A stretch of DNA of 64,000 nucleotides from Xenorhabdus cabanillasii (GTDB lineage Bacteria; Pseudomonadota; Gammaproteobacteria; Enterobacterales; Enterobacteriaceae), in NCBI RefSeq assembly GCF_003386665.1, contig NZ_QTUB01000001.1, positions 1,984,001 through 2,048,000 of the forward strand, in the 5' to 3' direction. The position numbers and the translations under genes are program-made. Under the pieces are notes generated by a model. It searched no databases, had not been told where the DNA came from, and was given only the letters and a program-made list of their open reading frames with translations. Positions 17,424-26,093 of this stretch are shown piece by piece. Within the stretch, counting starts at the first letter, position 1. The number at the start of each line of letters is the position of its first letter.

Positions 17424-17759
17424 ATGCGCATGATTGAAAAAGACACGGAATTTTGGTCTCAAGTTTGGGACTGGCTAATGATAAATGCCCCGCTCATTGC
17501 GGGAATGCTGCTAGCGGCGGTAACCGCATTTACGCGTGAGAAACGAGACGGCGCGGGCTGGATGGCGTCATTGGCTGAAGCGGCGATTTGTTCGTTTATC
17601 AGTATCGGGATTATTACCGCACTGGAATATGCCAATTTACCGCTCAGTCTGGCGCAGTTTTTTGGTGTGTTCATCGGGTTTTTAGGCACTAAAAAAATTG
17701 GGGCAATTATCGAATCTGTCTTTATTTTTCTCAAAAACAAATTTGGGGTGAACCGATGA
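17424..17759 (+). CDS. Phage holin (lambda/HP1 holin-like)
   Basis: This protein of about 111 residues has three hydrophobic segments: LIAGMLLAAVTAF, EAAICSFISIGIITAL and LAQFFGVFIGFLGTKKIGAII. The tail KNKFGVNR is charged. Holins time lysis by opening the inner membrane. I chose ATG 17424 because GGGGTGG sits just upstream. Its stop overlaps the next gene start, as in compact lysis cassettes. A homologue of the same layout is at 39058. Confidence 0.85.
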   Translation: MRMIEKDTEFWSQVWDWLMINAPLIAGMLLAAVTAFTREKRDGAGWMASLAEAAICSFISIGIITALEYANLPLSLAQFFGVFIGFLGTKKIGAIIESVFIFLKNKFGVNR

Positions 17760-18151
17760 GCAGAGGCATACGCAACCACAATCCGGGCAACATTCGCCAC
17801 GGGGATAAATGGCAGGGGTTGAGAGAGACCCAAACAGATAAATCATTTTGTCAGTTTGTATCGCCAGAATATGGCATCAGGGCCATGCTGAAAATTTTGC
17901 GTAATTATGAACGCAAATACGGCCTGAATGCTATCAGCCAACTCATTACCCGTTGGGCACCGCCCAATGAAAATAATACTGAGAACTATATTGCGTATGT
18001 GTGTAACGCGGTTGGTGTGGCCAGCAGCGCGGTGATAGATGTCAACCATCAGCCCACCATGATATCACTGGTCAAGGCAATGATCCGAATGGAAAACGGT
18101 CAGCAACCGTATTCTGATGATGTTTTCACTCGGGCATTTGAGTTGCTATGA
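17756..18151 (+). CDS. Putative endolysin/virion-associated lytic protein
   Basis: This 131-residue protein begins MSRGIRNHNPGNIRHGDKWQ and contains CQFVSPEYGIRAMLKILRNYERKY-like text, a pattern seen in phage proteins often labelled structural or P5-like and found where an endolysin is expected. It lies between holin and Rz with 4-bp overlaps at both ends, so a peptidoglycan-degrading role is likely from context. The catalytic residues are not certain to me. No signal peptide is visible. Confidence 0.65.
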   Translation: MSRGIRNHNPGNIRHGDKWQGLRETQTDKSFCQFVSPEYGIRAMLKILRNYERKYGLNAISQLITRWAPPNENNTENYIAYVCNAVGVASSAVIDVNHQPTMISLVKAMIRMENGQQPYSDDVFTRAFELL

Positions 18152-18603
18152 AACTAAAAATGATGGCTGCGATTGTTGGCATTGGGCTGATAGGAATGGT
18201 CACCCACTCCATCTACTCAGTGTATGCAGAGAACGGGCGACTCCTCGGTGAGCATGAATCACTGACTACTCAGTTATCTGAACAATCCGCTCTCATTGCC
18301 AGTCAGCAAGAACGCATCAATCATCTTGCAGAACTGGACACCAAACACACACAGGAACTCGCCCATGCCAAATCTGAAATTGACACTTTGCGGGCTGATG
18401 TTGCCGCTGGCCGTCGCAAGCTGCGCATCAAAGCCAGTTGCCCCGTGTCTGAAGCCGTTACCCCCGGCGGCGTGGTCGATGCAACCACCGTCGAACTCAC
18501 TGGAGAAGCTGGATCAACTGTTCTCGATATCCGAGAAGGCATTATCAACGACCGGGCAAAACTGAAGTATTTGCAGGAATACGTTATTACTGAGTGCCAG
18601 TAG
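18148..18603 (+). CDS. Rz i-spanin
   Basis: This 151-residue protein has an N-terminal membrane anchor (MMAAIVGIGLIGMVTHSIYS), then a long coiled coil (LTTQLSEQSALIASQQERIN) and a C-terminal periplasmic part. ELDTKHTQELAHAKSEID is the conserved Rz core. It pairs with the outer-membrane lipoprotein encoded within it to fuse the two membranes in the final step of lysis. It overlaps the preceding gene by 4 bp. Confidence 0.9.
   Translation: MKLKMMAAIVGIGLIGMVTHSIYSVYAENGRLLGEHESLTTQLSEQSALIASQQERINHLAELDTKHTQELAHAKSEIDTLRADVAAGRRKLRIKASCPVSEAVTPGGVVDATTVELTGEAGSTVLDIREGIINDRAKLKYLQEYVITECQ
18365..18565 (+). CDS. Rz1 o-spanin lipoprotein, embedded in Rz
   Basis: This 66-residue protein is read in the +1 frame inside Rz. 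From ATG 18365 it has a lipoprotein signal MPNLKLTLCGLMLPLAVASC with the lipobox Cys, then a Pro-rich region (KPVAPCLKPLPPAAWSMQPP). This is the standard nested Rz/Rz1 arrangement. Confidence 0.88.
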   Translation: MPNLKLTLCGLMLPLAVASCASKPVAPCLKPLPPAAWSMQPPSNSLEKLDQLFSISEKALSTTGQN

Positions 18604-18625
18604 CCCCTAAGTTTAGGGGATTTTT
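18604..18625 (+). terminator. Terminator of the prophage 1 lysis cassette
   Basis: CCCCTAA (18604-18610) pairs with TTAGGGG (18613-18619), followed by AT5. It directly abuts the Rz stop codon. Confidence 0.8.
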
Positions 18626-18656
18626 CATTCCAAAACCTTGAGCAATCAAGGCATCG

Positions 18657-18719
18657 GCGGGTTAATTAGATTGAAAAGTTCGGTCGCCAAACTTCTGCTT
18701 TTTATCTAATTAATCCCGC
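18657..18719 (+). repeat. Large inverted repeat downstream of the lysis cassette
   Basis: GCGGGTTAATTAGAT (18657-18671) pairs with ATCTAATTAATCCCGC (18704-18719) with one bulge. The enclosed 32 bases contain AAGTT/AACTT flanking GGTCGCC. No T-run follows. It may be a small RNA or processing signal at the border of the cargo slot. Confidence 0.45.
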
Positions 18720-18744
18720 TTCTCTTAAAACCCTACCCATTCCA

Positions 18745-18897
18745 ATGCTGCTCTACGGTCCATTTGTGATTGGATTTATACCGACATTCAAGGAGCTGAT
18801 TGATCTATGGGCAGAACCTGTATCATTCGATAGTTTGCGTCAAATCCCGGATGGACTATTGAAATCAGAAAACACATTGCCACCCCAGAGCAAATGA
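18745..18897 (+). CDS. Small ORF of unknown function, 50 residues
   Basis: The ORF begins MLLYGPFVIGFIPTFKELID and ends ENTLPPQSK. The N-terminal half is hydrophobic and could be one membrane segment. The frame is open upstream to about 18670 without a Met, so it may be the remnant of a longer gene. There is no clear ribosome site and no family recognised. Its stop lies inside the hairpin at 18880-18908. Confidence 0.3.
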   Translation: MLLYGPFVIGFIPTFKELIDLWAEPVSFDSLRQIPDGLLKSENTLPPQSK

Positions 18898-18908
18898 TAC
18901 TGGGGTGG
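18880..18908. terminator. Hairpin between the small ORF and the zinc-finger gene
   Basis: CCACCCCAG (18880-18888) pairs with CTGGGGTGG (18900-18908). It lacks a T-run, so the terminator role is uncertain. Confidence 0.4.
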
Positions 18909-18936
18909 CAGGAGTGTGTTAGGGTGGAGTGTCAAT

Positions 18937-18957
18937 AGCTCCTATAAAAATAGGGGC
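18937..18957 (-). terminator. Hairpin downstream of the zinc-finger gene
   Basis: AGCTCCTAT (18937-18945) pairs with ATAGGGGCT (18949-18957, with one G-T pair). It lies about 30 bases past the minus-strand stop at 18987. Confidence 0.4.
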
Positions 18958-18986
18958 TGGACACCTAGGATTGAGCGAAGAGATTT

Positions 18987-19541
18987 TTAGGATTCATCAA
19001 GCCAATCATCAGGAAGGCCATCTGGTGTTCGAGATCTATTAGTAATGTGGGCTTGTGTTGCAAGATGATTATAAGGCCAGTGACGGGAATCCTGTTGTTG
19101 GTGTCTCATTGGGCCACCAGATGGAAGTGGGTAATTTCTTTGAGTAGCTGGCGGAATGATGGGTGATTGCATGGCTTGTGGAACGAAAGGCGAGGTAGAT
19201 GGTTGATTAGGATGTTGCGGAAACTGACGATTTAACCCAGAAGGCCCAGGCTGAGATTGACTTTGTAAGGTTGGATTCGTTATTGAACAGGCTGGATGAG
19301 CTTTCTGATGTGCAGTAAAATGGGATTTATGCTTGTACTGGCTGCCGCATTGACAGGAAAAAAACCTTTTTTTTGAATGACGCTTCTGATGTTCAGCTAA
19401 ATGGTATCTACTTCTGCACGGTTTACTGCACTGAGGACAGATAAAAGGCCGGATTCCTGTATGAATTCGCTCATGAGCATCAAACGCAGATTTTGCAGAA
19501 AACGTTTTATTACAAACGTAGCAGAAATATTCCCCATGCAT
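18987..19541 (-). CDS. Eukaryote-like tandem C2H2 zinc-finger protein
   Basis: This 184-residue protein has three tandem fingers in its first 82 residues. Finger 1 uses C7, C10, H23, H27 (CX2CX12HX3H); finger 2 uses C35, C38, H51, H55; finger 3 uses C63, C65, H78, H82 with a shortened CX1C. The linker THTGIRPF-type (TGIRPF) matches the eukaryotic TGEKPF linker. Residues 85-184 are Pro/Gln/Ser-rich and probably disordered (QSQSQPGPSG, PQHPNQPSTSP). Bacterial Ros-type fingers are single and differ in spacing. Start ATG 19541 has GGAGG upstream. It lies on the opposite strand, in a prophage cargo slot after lysis genes. A DNA-binding effector acting in an insect or nematode host is possible but unproven. 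Confidence 0.85.
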   Translation of the reverse strand: MHGEYFCYVCNKTFSAKSAFDAHERIHTGIRPFICPQCSKPCRSRYHLAEHQKRHSKKRFFSCQCGSQYKHKSHFTAHQKAHPACSITNPTLQSQSQPGPSGLNRQFPQHPNQPSTSPFVPQAMQSPIIPPATQRNYPLPSGGPMRHQQQDSRHWPYNHLATQAHITNRSRTPDGLPDDWLDES

Positions 19542-19791
19542 AAAGACCTCCGAAAAGAAAGTATATTTTAGTTACTCATAAGCCCATCTTCACCCAACAA
19601 CAAGCGAATAAATTCTTAATAATCAGTTACCCACTGAAACTCAACAAAATATTCCCTTACCCATTCCCCTGAGTGGTGAAAGGAATACGCATGCCGCCAC
19701 CCGTTCCCGCCGCGTACCCAACGCATACGGGCTGGTGGCATTTTTATTTCCAGCAGGTCACTCGCATAACAGGAATACAGGAGAACCGAAC

Positions 19792-20034
19792 ATGGCACAG
19801 CGTACAGGCATAGCCACACACAACATCACCATTGGTATCAAATATGACACTGAAGCATTAAACCGGCTCGAATCACAACTGGAACGTATAGCGGAACTGA
19901 TGGAACGGATTCAGAATTCGGTGCCGCCCACTGAGATAAACAACGACAACTCAATCCGCCAGATAGTCCGTGACGAACTACGCCAGTTTGTTACCCGCGA
20001 GAGTGGGCGTGGCGGACTGCTCTCTACGTGGTGA
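19792..20034 (+). CDS. Small phage coiled-coil protein
   Basis: This 80-residue protein starts MAQRTGIATHNITIGIKYDT after AGGAGAACCGAAC. The segment ALNRLESQLERIAELMERIQ is amphipathic and likely coiled coil. The gene lies just before the HNH gene on the phage strand. Family not recognised. The gap 19542-19791 holds no other supported gene. Confidence 0.55.
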   Translation: MAQRTGIATHNITIGIKYDTEALNRLESQLERIAELMERIQNSVPPTEINNDNSIRQIVRDELRQFVTRESGRGGLLSTW

Positions 20035-20038
20035 TGCC

Positions 20039-20389
20039 ATGCCAGCCCGCATACCAAGAGCCTGCCGCAAGCAAGGCTGTCCTAAAACGACCACTGACCG
20101 CAGCGGCTACTGTCCTGATCATCTGCATACCGGCTGGCAGAACCATCAGCAGGGCCAGAGCCGACATGCGCGCGGCTACGGCAGTCCGTGGGACAAACTA
20201 CGAACCACCATCAAACAACGAGATAAGCACCTGTGCCAGCAATGTTTGCGTCAGGGACGAGCGACGACAGGCACGACGGTAGACCACATCATACCCAAAG
20301 CGCATGGCGGTACGGATGCGCTAACCAACCTGGAATTATTGTGCTGGCCTTGCCATAAACGTAAGACGGCGACGGAGCGATTACGATGA
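20039..20389 (+). CDS. Phage HNH endonuclease
   Basis: This 116-residue protein begins MPARIPRACRKQGCPKTTTD, with zinc-binding Cys pairs (CRKQGCP, CQQCLRQG, CWPCHKRK), and has the HNH core in TTVDHIIPKAHGGTDALTNL. HNH proteins encoded just before the terminase of HK97-type phages assist terminase cleavage at cos. ATG 20039 fits better than the upstream ATG 19970, which lies in the preceding gene. Confidence 0.88.
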   Translation: MPARIPRACRKQGCPKTTTDRSGYCPDHLHTGWQNHQQGQSRHARGYGSPWDKLRTTIKQRDKHLCQQCLRQGRATTGTTVDHIIPKAHGGTDALTNLELLCWPCHKRKTATERLR

Positions 20390-20586
20390 CCGAAGATGAG
20401 CAAACGCTATTAATGTTCAGGGGGCTGGTTACCTCACTCACTGAACAACAGAAACAGAATTTTGAACATTGCATCACCGTACTGAATCAGCTACTGGATG
20501 ACTACCCTGATGGTGAGGCACTGATTGCGTTGGGATATATCGGCGCAGAGCAACAAATGAAGCGCCAGTGGGGAAACGGGAAATAA
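20386..20586 (+). CDS. Small phage protein of unknown function
   Basis: This 66-residue acidic helical protein (MTEDEQTLLMFRGLVTSLTE) overlaps the HNH stop by 4 bp and precedes the terminase genes. The context suggests a packaging-region accessory protein. Family not recognised. Confidence 0.55.
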   Translation: MTEDEQTLLMFRGLVTSLTEQQKQNFEHCITVLNQLLDDYPDGEALIALGYIGAEQQMKRQWGNGK

Positions 20587-20752
20587 TGTTAGATTTGCGT
20601 AGTGACCGTGATAGTCACTCAGGGGTAGGGGTGGGTCAAATCCCTGCCTCCCTCGCCCATAAGGACCGCCGCCTAGCCCCAGTTTAGATCGCCGCGAAAT
20701 GCAAACCTTTTTTTGGGGTGCCCCAACTGCACCATTTTACCGGAGGAATCAC
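20587..20752 (+). other. Candidate cos/packaging region
   Basis: This 166-base non-coding interval lies between the HNH/small ORF and the small terminase. It includes GGGGTAGGGGTGGGTCAAAT and CAAACCTTTTTTTGGGGTGC. HK97-type phages carry cos here. No nick site can be read from the sequence alone. Confidence 0.35.
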
Positions 20753-21217
20753 ATGGCAGGACGACCGCCAACCCCAACCCACCTGCGTTTGGTGAGGGGT
20801 AACCCATCAAAACGCCCGATTAACACCCATGAACCAACACCCGAAAAAGGGGTGCCGCATGTTCCTAAACATTTCGGGAAAATGGGTCGATATTGGCATG
20901 AGCGTATCGCGGCGGAATTAAATCAGGTCGGTGTACTCACCCGTCTGGATGCGAAAGCGCTGGAATTACTGATTGAGGCGTATGTCGAGTACCGAACCCA
21001 CTGCGAGACACTGGAAACGGAAGGTTACACTTACCGCACCGATCAGGGGTTAATCAAAGCACACCCCGCCGCCGGCATGAAAGCGGATGCGTGGAAACGT
21101 ATTCATGCCATGCTGAGCGCGTTTGGCATGTCGCCGTCCAGTCGTTCCAAAGTCAATATGGCCGGGGAAGATAAAGCCGACCCGCTGGCTGACCTGCTGA
21201 AAGCGAGGGATGAATGA
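20753..21217 (+). CDS. Terminase small subunit, P27 family
   Basis: This 154-residue protein starts MAGRPPTPTHLRLVRGNPSK after CGGAGGAATCAC. The motif NPSKRPINTHEPTP and the helical LDAKALELLIEAYVEYRTHC are typical of P27-type small terminases, which recognise cos DNA. It overlaps terL by 4 bp. Confidence 0.92.
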   Translation: MAGRPPTPTHLRLVRGNPSKRPINTHEPTPEKGVPHVPKHFGKMGRYWHERIAAELNQVGVLTRLDAKALELLIEAYVEYRTHCETLETEGYTYRTDQGLIKAHPAAGMKADAWKRIHAMLSAFGMSPSSRSKVNMAGEDKADPLADLLKARDE

Positions 21218-22656
21218 TGGCAAAAGTGGCTGACGGTATTCGCTACGCGGAACGGGTGGTGGCGGGTGAGATTGTCGCCGGGGAACTGGTGAAACTGACC
21301 TGCCAGCGTTTTTTGGATGACCTGAAACACGGTGAGGCACGGGGGATCACGTTCAGCGAACCCCGTGCCGAAGTTTATTCGGCAGCGACCACCCGTGATC
21401 AGGCCCGTATTGTGTTTGAAGATGCAAAGAACATGATCAAACAGGCCCGACCCACGTTAGGCAGGCTGTTTGAGTTTAACAAGCTGGCGATTTATCAGGA
21501 ACAATCCGCGTCCAAATTTGAACCTCTGTCCAGCGATGCCAATAATCTGGACGGGCTGAACATTCATTGTGGCATTGTCGATGAATTACACGCCCACAAA
21601 ACCCGTGATGTCTGGGACGTACTGGAAACCGCGACGGGTGCCCGGTTGCAATCATTACTGTTCGGTATCACCACCGCGGGGTTTAACAAAGAGGGTATTT
21701 GTTACGAACTGCGCGACTACGCGGTCAAGGTGCTGCGCGGTCAGGTGGAAGACGACACCTTTTTCGGGCTGATTTATACCCTCGACAAAGACGATGACCC
21801 GTTTGATGAAACGGTCTGGCAAAAAGCCAATCCCGGACTCGGTATCTGCAAGCGCTGGGATGACCTGCGCCGGCTGGCGAAAAAGGCCAAAGAGCAAGTC
21901 AGCGCCCGGCATAACTTCTTCACCAAGCACATGAATTTGTGGGTCACGGCGGAATCGGCGTGGATGGATATGCTCAAATGGGACGACTGCGAGCCGTTGC
22001 GCCCCCAACATGAACTGAAAACCTATCCGATGTGGGTCGGGGTGGATTTGGCGAACAAAATCGATATCTGCGCGGCGGTCAAAGTCTGGCAGGGCAATAA
22101 TGGCCATGTTCACGCCGATTTTAAATTCTGGCTGCCGGAAGATCGGATTGAACGCTGTTCCCGTCAGATGGCTGAACTCTACCGCAAATGGGCGGAGAGG
22201 GGCGTCCTGATACTGACCGATGGTGAAGTGGTCGATCATATCCAGATAAAAGAGGAATTACAATACTGGGTCAGCGGGGAAAACCTGAAGGAAATTGGCT
22301 TTGACCCGTGGAGCGCGACTCAGTTCAGCCTGGCGCTGGCCGAAGAGGGGTTACCGTTGGTTGAAGTTCCGCAGACCGTGCGCAACCTGTCAGAAGCCAT
22401 GAAGACCCTGGAGGCACTGGTGTACAGCGGGAAATTTCACCATAACGCCCACCCGGTGATGAACTGGATGATGTCAAACGTCACCATTAAACCGGATAAA
22501 AACGACAACATTTTCCCCAACAAATCCACGCCGGAAGCCAAGATAGACGGCCCCTTTGCCCTGTTTACTGCCCTGAGCCGCTTGCTGGTCAATGGCGGGG
22601 AGCAACAGGCAAGCCTGTCTGACATTCTGATCAGCCGGGGCTTACGCACCCTCTGA
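21214..22656 (+). pseudogene. Terminase large subunit with internal deletion of the ATPase core
   Basis: The 480-residue product resembles HK97/YmfN-type TerL. It begins MMAKVADGIRYAERVVAGEI and later has AEVYSAATTRDQARIVFEDA, the Walker B/acidic region DGLNIHCGIVDELHAHK and the nuclease half with MWVGVDLANKIDICAAV. Between GITFSEP and RAEVYSAATT about 90 residues expected in this family are absent, including the MPWHQF-type stretch and the Walker A segment. The junction near 21361 is in frame. Without Walker A the motor should not translocate DNA, so packaging is probably dead. Confidence 0.82.
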
Positions 22657-22664
22657 GGTTTTTA

Positions 22665-22841
22665 ATGAAAATATTATTGATAACGGCCCCGCTGGTCGGA
22701 CTGGCAGGCGGCGGACTCGTGTCTTACGGGGCATGGCTGCTATTGCCTGCGGCCGGGTTTATGGTGGCGGGCCTGCTGTGTCTCGGCTGGTCGTATCTGG
22801 TCTCGCGGATGCTGGGGCGTCAACCGGATAGGAGGGCCTGA
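22665..22841 (+). CDS. Small phage membrane protein
   Basis: This 58-residue protein ([20 protein letters not shown]) has two hydrophobic helices, the second being [16 protein letters not shown]. The stop overlaps the portal ATG. A small membrane protein in this position is common in HK97-type phages. Function unknown. Confidence 0.65.
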   Translation: MKILLITAPLVGLAGGGLVSYGAWLLLPAAGFMVAGLLCLGWSYLVSRMLGRQPDRRA

Positions 22842-23883
22842 TGTTTTTTCCCGGACTGTTTCGAAAATCTGCTGAACCGATGACGTCCCGCGACCTCAGT
22901 GAACTGATTGGCCTGTCCTATGACACGTATACCGGACGGCGGGTCAGTCCGCCGTTAGCCATGCAACTGACGGCGGTGTTTAGCTGCGTGCGGGTACTGG
23001 CGGAATCGGTTGGCATGCTGCCCTGTTCACTCTATGAGCAACTGCCCCGGGGTAACCGGCGGGCGGCTAATGAACGGCTGCATAAACTGCTGTCGGTCAA
23101 ACCCAATCATTACATGACCCCACAGGAATTTTGGGAGTTACTGATAGCCTGCCTGTGCCTGCGGGGGAATTTCTACGCCTACAAGGTCCAGGCACTGGGT
23201 GAGGTAGTGGAATTACTGCCCCTTGATCCGGGTAGCGTGGCGCCGAAACTGAACAGCGACTGGCAACCCGAGTATCAGGTGACCTTTCCAAACGGAGAAA
23301 GTCGAACACTGACACAGGATGACCTGTGGCATGTACGCATCTTTACGCTGGATGGGTTAAATGGCCTGAGTCCGATAGCGTATGCCCGGCACGCCATCGG
23401 GCTGGGGCTGGCGACCGAAGAGCACGGTTTCTGGAAACCCGCAAATTCCAGTTAGAGGAAATCTGTCGTATTTTCCGCGTCCCGCTGCATATGGTGCAAA
23501 ACACGGACAGGGCGACATTCAATAACATTGAAAACCTCGGGATCGGGTTTATCAATTATTCACTGGTGCCGTATCTCACCCGGATTGAACAGCGGATAAA
23601 CGCCGGGCTGGTCAGGGACAGCAAGCAGGGACGGCTCTATGCCAAATTCAACACCGGGGCGTTACTGCGCGGGGACATGAAATCCCGCTTCGAAGCGTAT
23701 GCCACCGGGATTAACTGGGGTATCTACTCACCAAATGAATGCCGAGAGCTGGAAGAGCTGAACCCGCGCGAGGGCGGGGATAGCTACCTCACGCCGATGA
23801 ACATGACGACCGGGCCGGAAAATAACCCGGCAACCCCAACGGAGGAAACCCCCCATGTCGATGATGACAAAACAACGGCTTGA
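22841..23883 (+). pseudogene. Portal protein, internal deletion plus frameshift
   Basis: The N-part ([20 protein letters not shown] to HAIGLGLATEEHG) and C-part (RKFQLEEICRIFRVPLHMVQ to the end at 23883) belong to an HK97-family portal. They meet near 23430 in different frames, and the stretch of several tens of residues normally between them is missing. The N-part runs into a stop at 23455. The portal ring is needed for packaging and tail joining, so the prophage is defective here too. Confidence 0.85.
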
Positions 23884-24514
23884 TGTCCCCCTGAAAATCA
23901 AATCGGTCAGTGACTCCGGCGAGTTCGAGGGTTACGGGTCCGTTTTCGGGGTGAAAGACAGCGATGACGATATTGTGATGCCCGGTGCTTTTGCCAACAC
24001 CCTGAAACAGTGGGGAGAGAAAGGCGGCCTGCCTGCGTTGCTTTGGCAACACCGGATGGATGAACCCATTGGCATTTATACCGAAATGAACGAAGACGAG
24101 GTCGGGCTGCACCTGAAAGGGCGGTTACTGATTGACGATGACCCGCTGGCAAAACGGGTCCATGCCCACATGAAAGCCGGGTCACTCTCAGGGCTGTCTA
24201 TCGGCTATATCCTCAAAGACTGGGAATACGACCGAACCAAGGAAGCGTTTTTACTGAAAGATCTCGATTTATGGGAGGTCAGTTTAGTGACCTTTCCGGC
24301 CAATGATGACGCCCGGATCAGCAACGTGAAATCGGCGTTTGCCCGCGGCGAATTACCCGCCCAAAAAAATATTGAGCGAGTCCTGCGCGACGTTGGGCTC
24401 TCACGCTCTCAGGCCAAGGCATTCATGGCCGAGGGGTATGGCGCGTTGTCGCTGCGTGATGCTGAAACAGACGCGTCCATTTTGAATGCATTAAAAACCA
24501 TTACCTTTGAATAA
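23855..24514 (+). CDS. HK97-family prohead protease
   Basis: This 219-residue protein has EFEGYGSVFGVKDSDDDIVM, the catalytic His in LLWQHRMDEPIG and the catalytic Ser in GSLSGLSIGY. It matures the capsid by cleaving the delta domain of the major capsid protein encoded next. ATG 23855 follows GGAGGAAACC. It overlaps the portal 3' end. Confidence 0.93.
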   Translation: MSMMTKQRLDVPLKIKSVSDSGEFEGYGSVFGVKDSDDDIVMPGAFANTLKQWGEKGGLPALLWQHRMDEPIGIYTEMNEDEVGLHLKGRLLIDDDPLAKRVHAHMKAGSLSGLSIGYILKDWEYDRTKEAFLLKDLDLWEVSLVTFPANDDARISNVKSAFARGELPAQKNIERVLRDVGLSRSQAKAFMAEGYGALSLRDAETDASILNALKTITFE

Positions 24515-24528
24515 TCACGGAGTCCATT

Positions 24529-25740
24529 ATGGCAGTTGAATTGAAAGATGTTGAACAAATCGCGCAGGAAATCAAAGGGCGTTTTGACGAATTTAAACAG
24601 AAAAACGACCAGCGCATTGAGGCGATAGAGGCCGAGAAGGGCAAACTGGCGGGGCAGGTGGACACCCTGAACGGCAAATTATCCGAGCTGGACAGCCTGA
24701 AAACCGCGCTCGAAGAAGAACTGGCCGGACTGAAACGCCCGACCGGGGGCAGCAATAACAAAGCGGCGTCTGAGCACAAAGCCGCCTTTACGCAGTTTAT
24801 CCGCAAGGGCAAGGAAGACGGGCTGGCGGAACTGGAACAAAAAGCCATGCAAACCACGACCGATCCCGACGGGGGGTATGCGGTGCCGGAAGAGCTGGAT
24901 CGCAATATCATCACTGCCCTGAAAGATGCGGTGGTGATGCGGGCCGAGTGTCACGTGATACCGGTGGGTAACCCCAATTTTAAACGACTGGTGAATCAGG
25001 GGGGCACGAACAGCGGCTGGGTTGGCGAAACCGATGAACGCCCGGAAACGAAAACACCGAAGCTAACGCCCATCGAACCAACATGGGGTGAAATCTACGG
25101 CAACCCGGCCGCCACTCAAACCATGCTGGATGATGCCTTTTTCGATGTGGAGGCGTTTATCACGTCAGAACTGACGCAGGAATTTGCGGAGCAGGAGGAA
25201 AATGCTTTTACCCACGGTGACGGTAAAAATAAACCGAAAGGCTTGCTGACCTACGGCAGTGATGCGCAGGACGACAACGTCCGCAAATGGGGCACCCTGC
25301 AACATTTGTTGCTGAAAAAACCGACCGAGGTCACTGCCGGCGACATCATGCGGCTGATTTACACCCTGCGCAAGCCGTACCGTACCGGGGCGAAGTTCAT
25401 GATGAACAACAACATGCTGTTTCAGGTGCGCACCCTGAAAGACAGTCAGAACAATTACCTGTGGCAGCCGGGCTTGCAGTCAGGGCAACCCTCGGCGTTG
25501 CTGGGCTATGGCATTGCCGAAAATGAGCAGTTTGAGGATTTAGGGGCGGACAAGGTGCCAGTGGCGTTCGGCAACTTCAAGCGTTGCTACACCATTCTGG
25601 ATCGCATGGGGGTGCGTATATTGCGTGACCCCTACACCCATAAACCGTTCATTCACTTCTACACCACAAAACGGGTGGGGTCGATGCTGGTGGACAGTAA
25701 CGCCGTGAAACTGCTGAAAGGGGGCACGGCCGGCAAATAA
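24529..25740 (+). CDS. HK97-family major capsid protein
   Basis: This 403-residue protein has an N-terminal coiled-coil delta domain (about 1-100; KGRFDEFKQKNDQRIEAIEA), then the HK97 fold with TTTDPDGGYAVPEELDRNII, WVGETDERPETKTPK and a C-terminal FIHFYTTKRVGSMLVDSNAV. Length and layout are normal and the frame is intact. The last 50 or so residues recur as a fragment at 56804-56965 in prophage 2. Confidence 0.95.
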   Translation: MAVELKDVEQIAQEIKGRFDEFKQKNDQRIEAIEAEKGKLAGQVDTLNGKLSELDSLKTALEEELAGLKRPTGGSNNKAASEHKAAFTQFIRKGKEDGLAELEQKAMQTTTDPDGGYAVPEELDRNIITALKDAVVMRAECHVIPVGNPNFKRLVNQGGTNSGWVGETDERPETKTPKLTPIEPTWGEIYGNPAATQTMLDDAFFDVEAFITSELTQEFAEQEENAFTHGDGKNKPKGLLTYGSDAQDDNVRKWGTLQHLLLKKPTEVTAGDIMRLIYTLRKPYRTGAKFMMNNNMLFQVRTLKDSQNNYLWQPGLQSGQPSALLGYGIAENEQFEDLGADKVPVAFGNFKRCYTILDRMGVRILRDPYTHKPFIHFYTTKRVGSMLVDSNAVKLLKGGTAGK

Positions 25741-25785
25741 GGCAAAGGGGCGGCGCTGAGGCCGCCTTTTTAATGGGATGAAAAC

Positions 25786-26082
25786 ATGCAATTACCTACG
25801 ATTAAAGAGTTGCGATTGCAGTGTCGGATTGATACCGATGGCGAGGACGCGCTATTGCTGGCGTACCTGGAGGCCGCGAAGGAAAAAGCGGTTAACTACC
25901 TGAATCGCAATCTTTACGAAGCGCACGTACCGGAGTCGGACATGGACGGGATGGTCGTCACGCCGCTGATTAAACTGGCCTTAATGCTGGCGGTGGGGTT
26001 CTGGTGTGAAACCCGGGACCCCAAACGGCTGCCCCCCGGCTTCAAGGATTTACTGGATGACTACCGTATCAGACCTGTTTAG
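25786..26082 (+). CDS. Head-tail connector, HK97 gp6-like
   Basis: This 98-residue helical protein, with LPTIKELRLQCRIDTDGEDA and VTPLIKLALMLAVGFWCETR, is typical of the phage connector family that stacks on the portal. A homologue lies at 56989. Confidence 0.88.
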   Translation: MQLPTIKELRLQCRIDTDGEDALLLAYLEAAKEKAVNYLNRNLYEAHVPESDMDGMVVTPLIKLALMLAVGFWCETRDPKRLPPGFKDLLDDYRIRPV

Positions 26083-26093
26083 GAGGAGTCACA

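Noticed and set aside
21655..22239. A 194-residue open frame opposite the terminase large subunit
   Set aside because: It is antisense to a well-supported phage gene, and its composition reflects codon-position bias of the sense strand.
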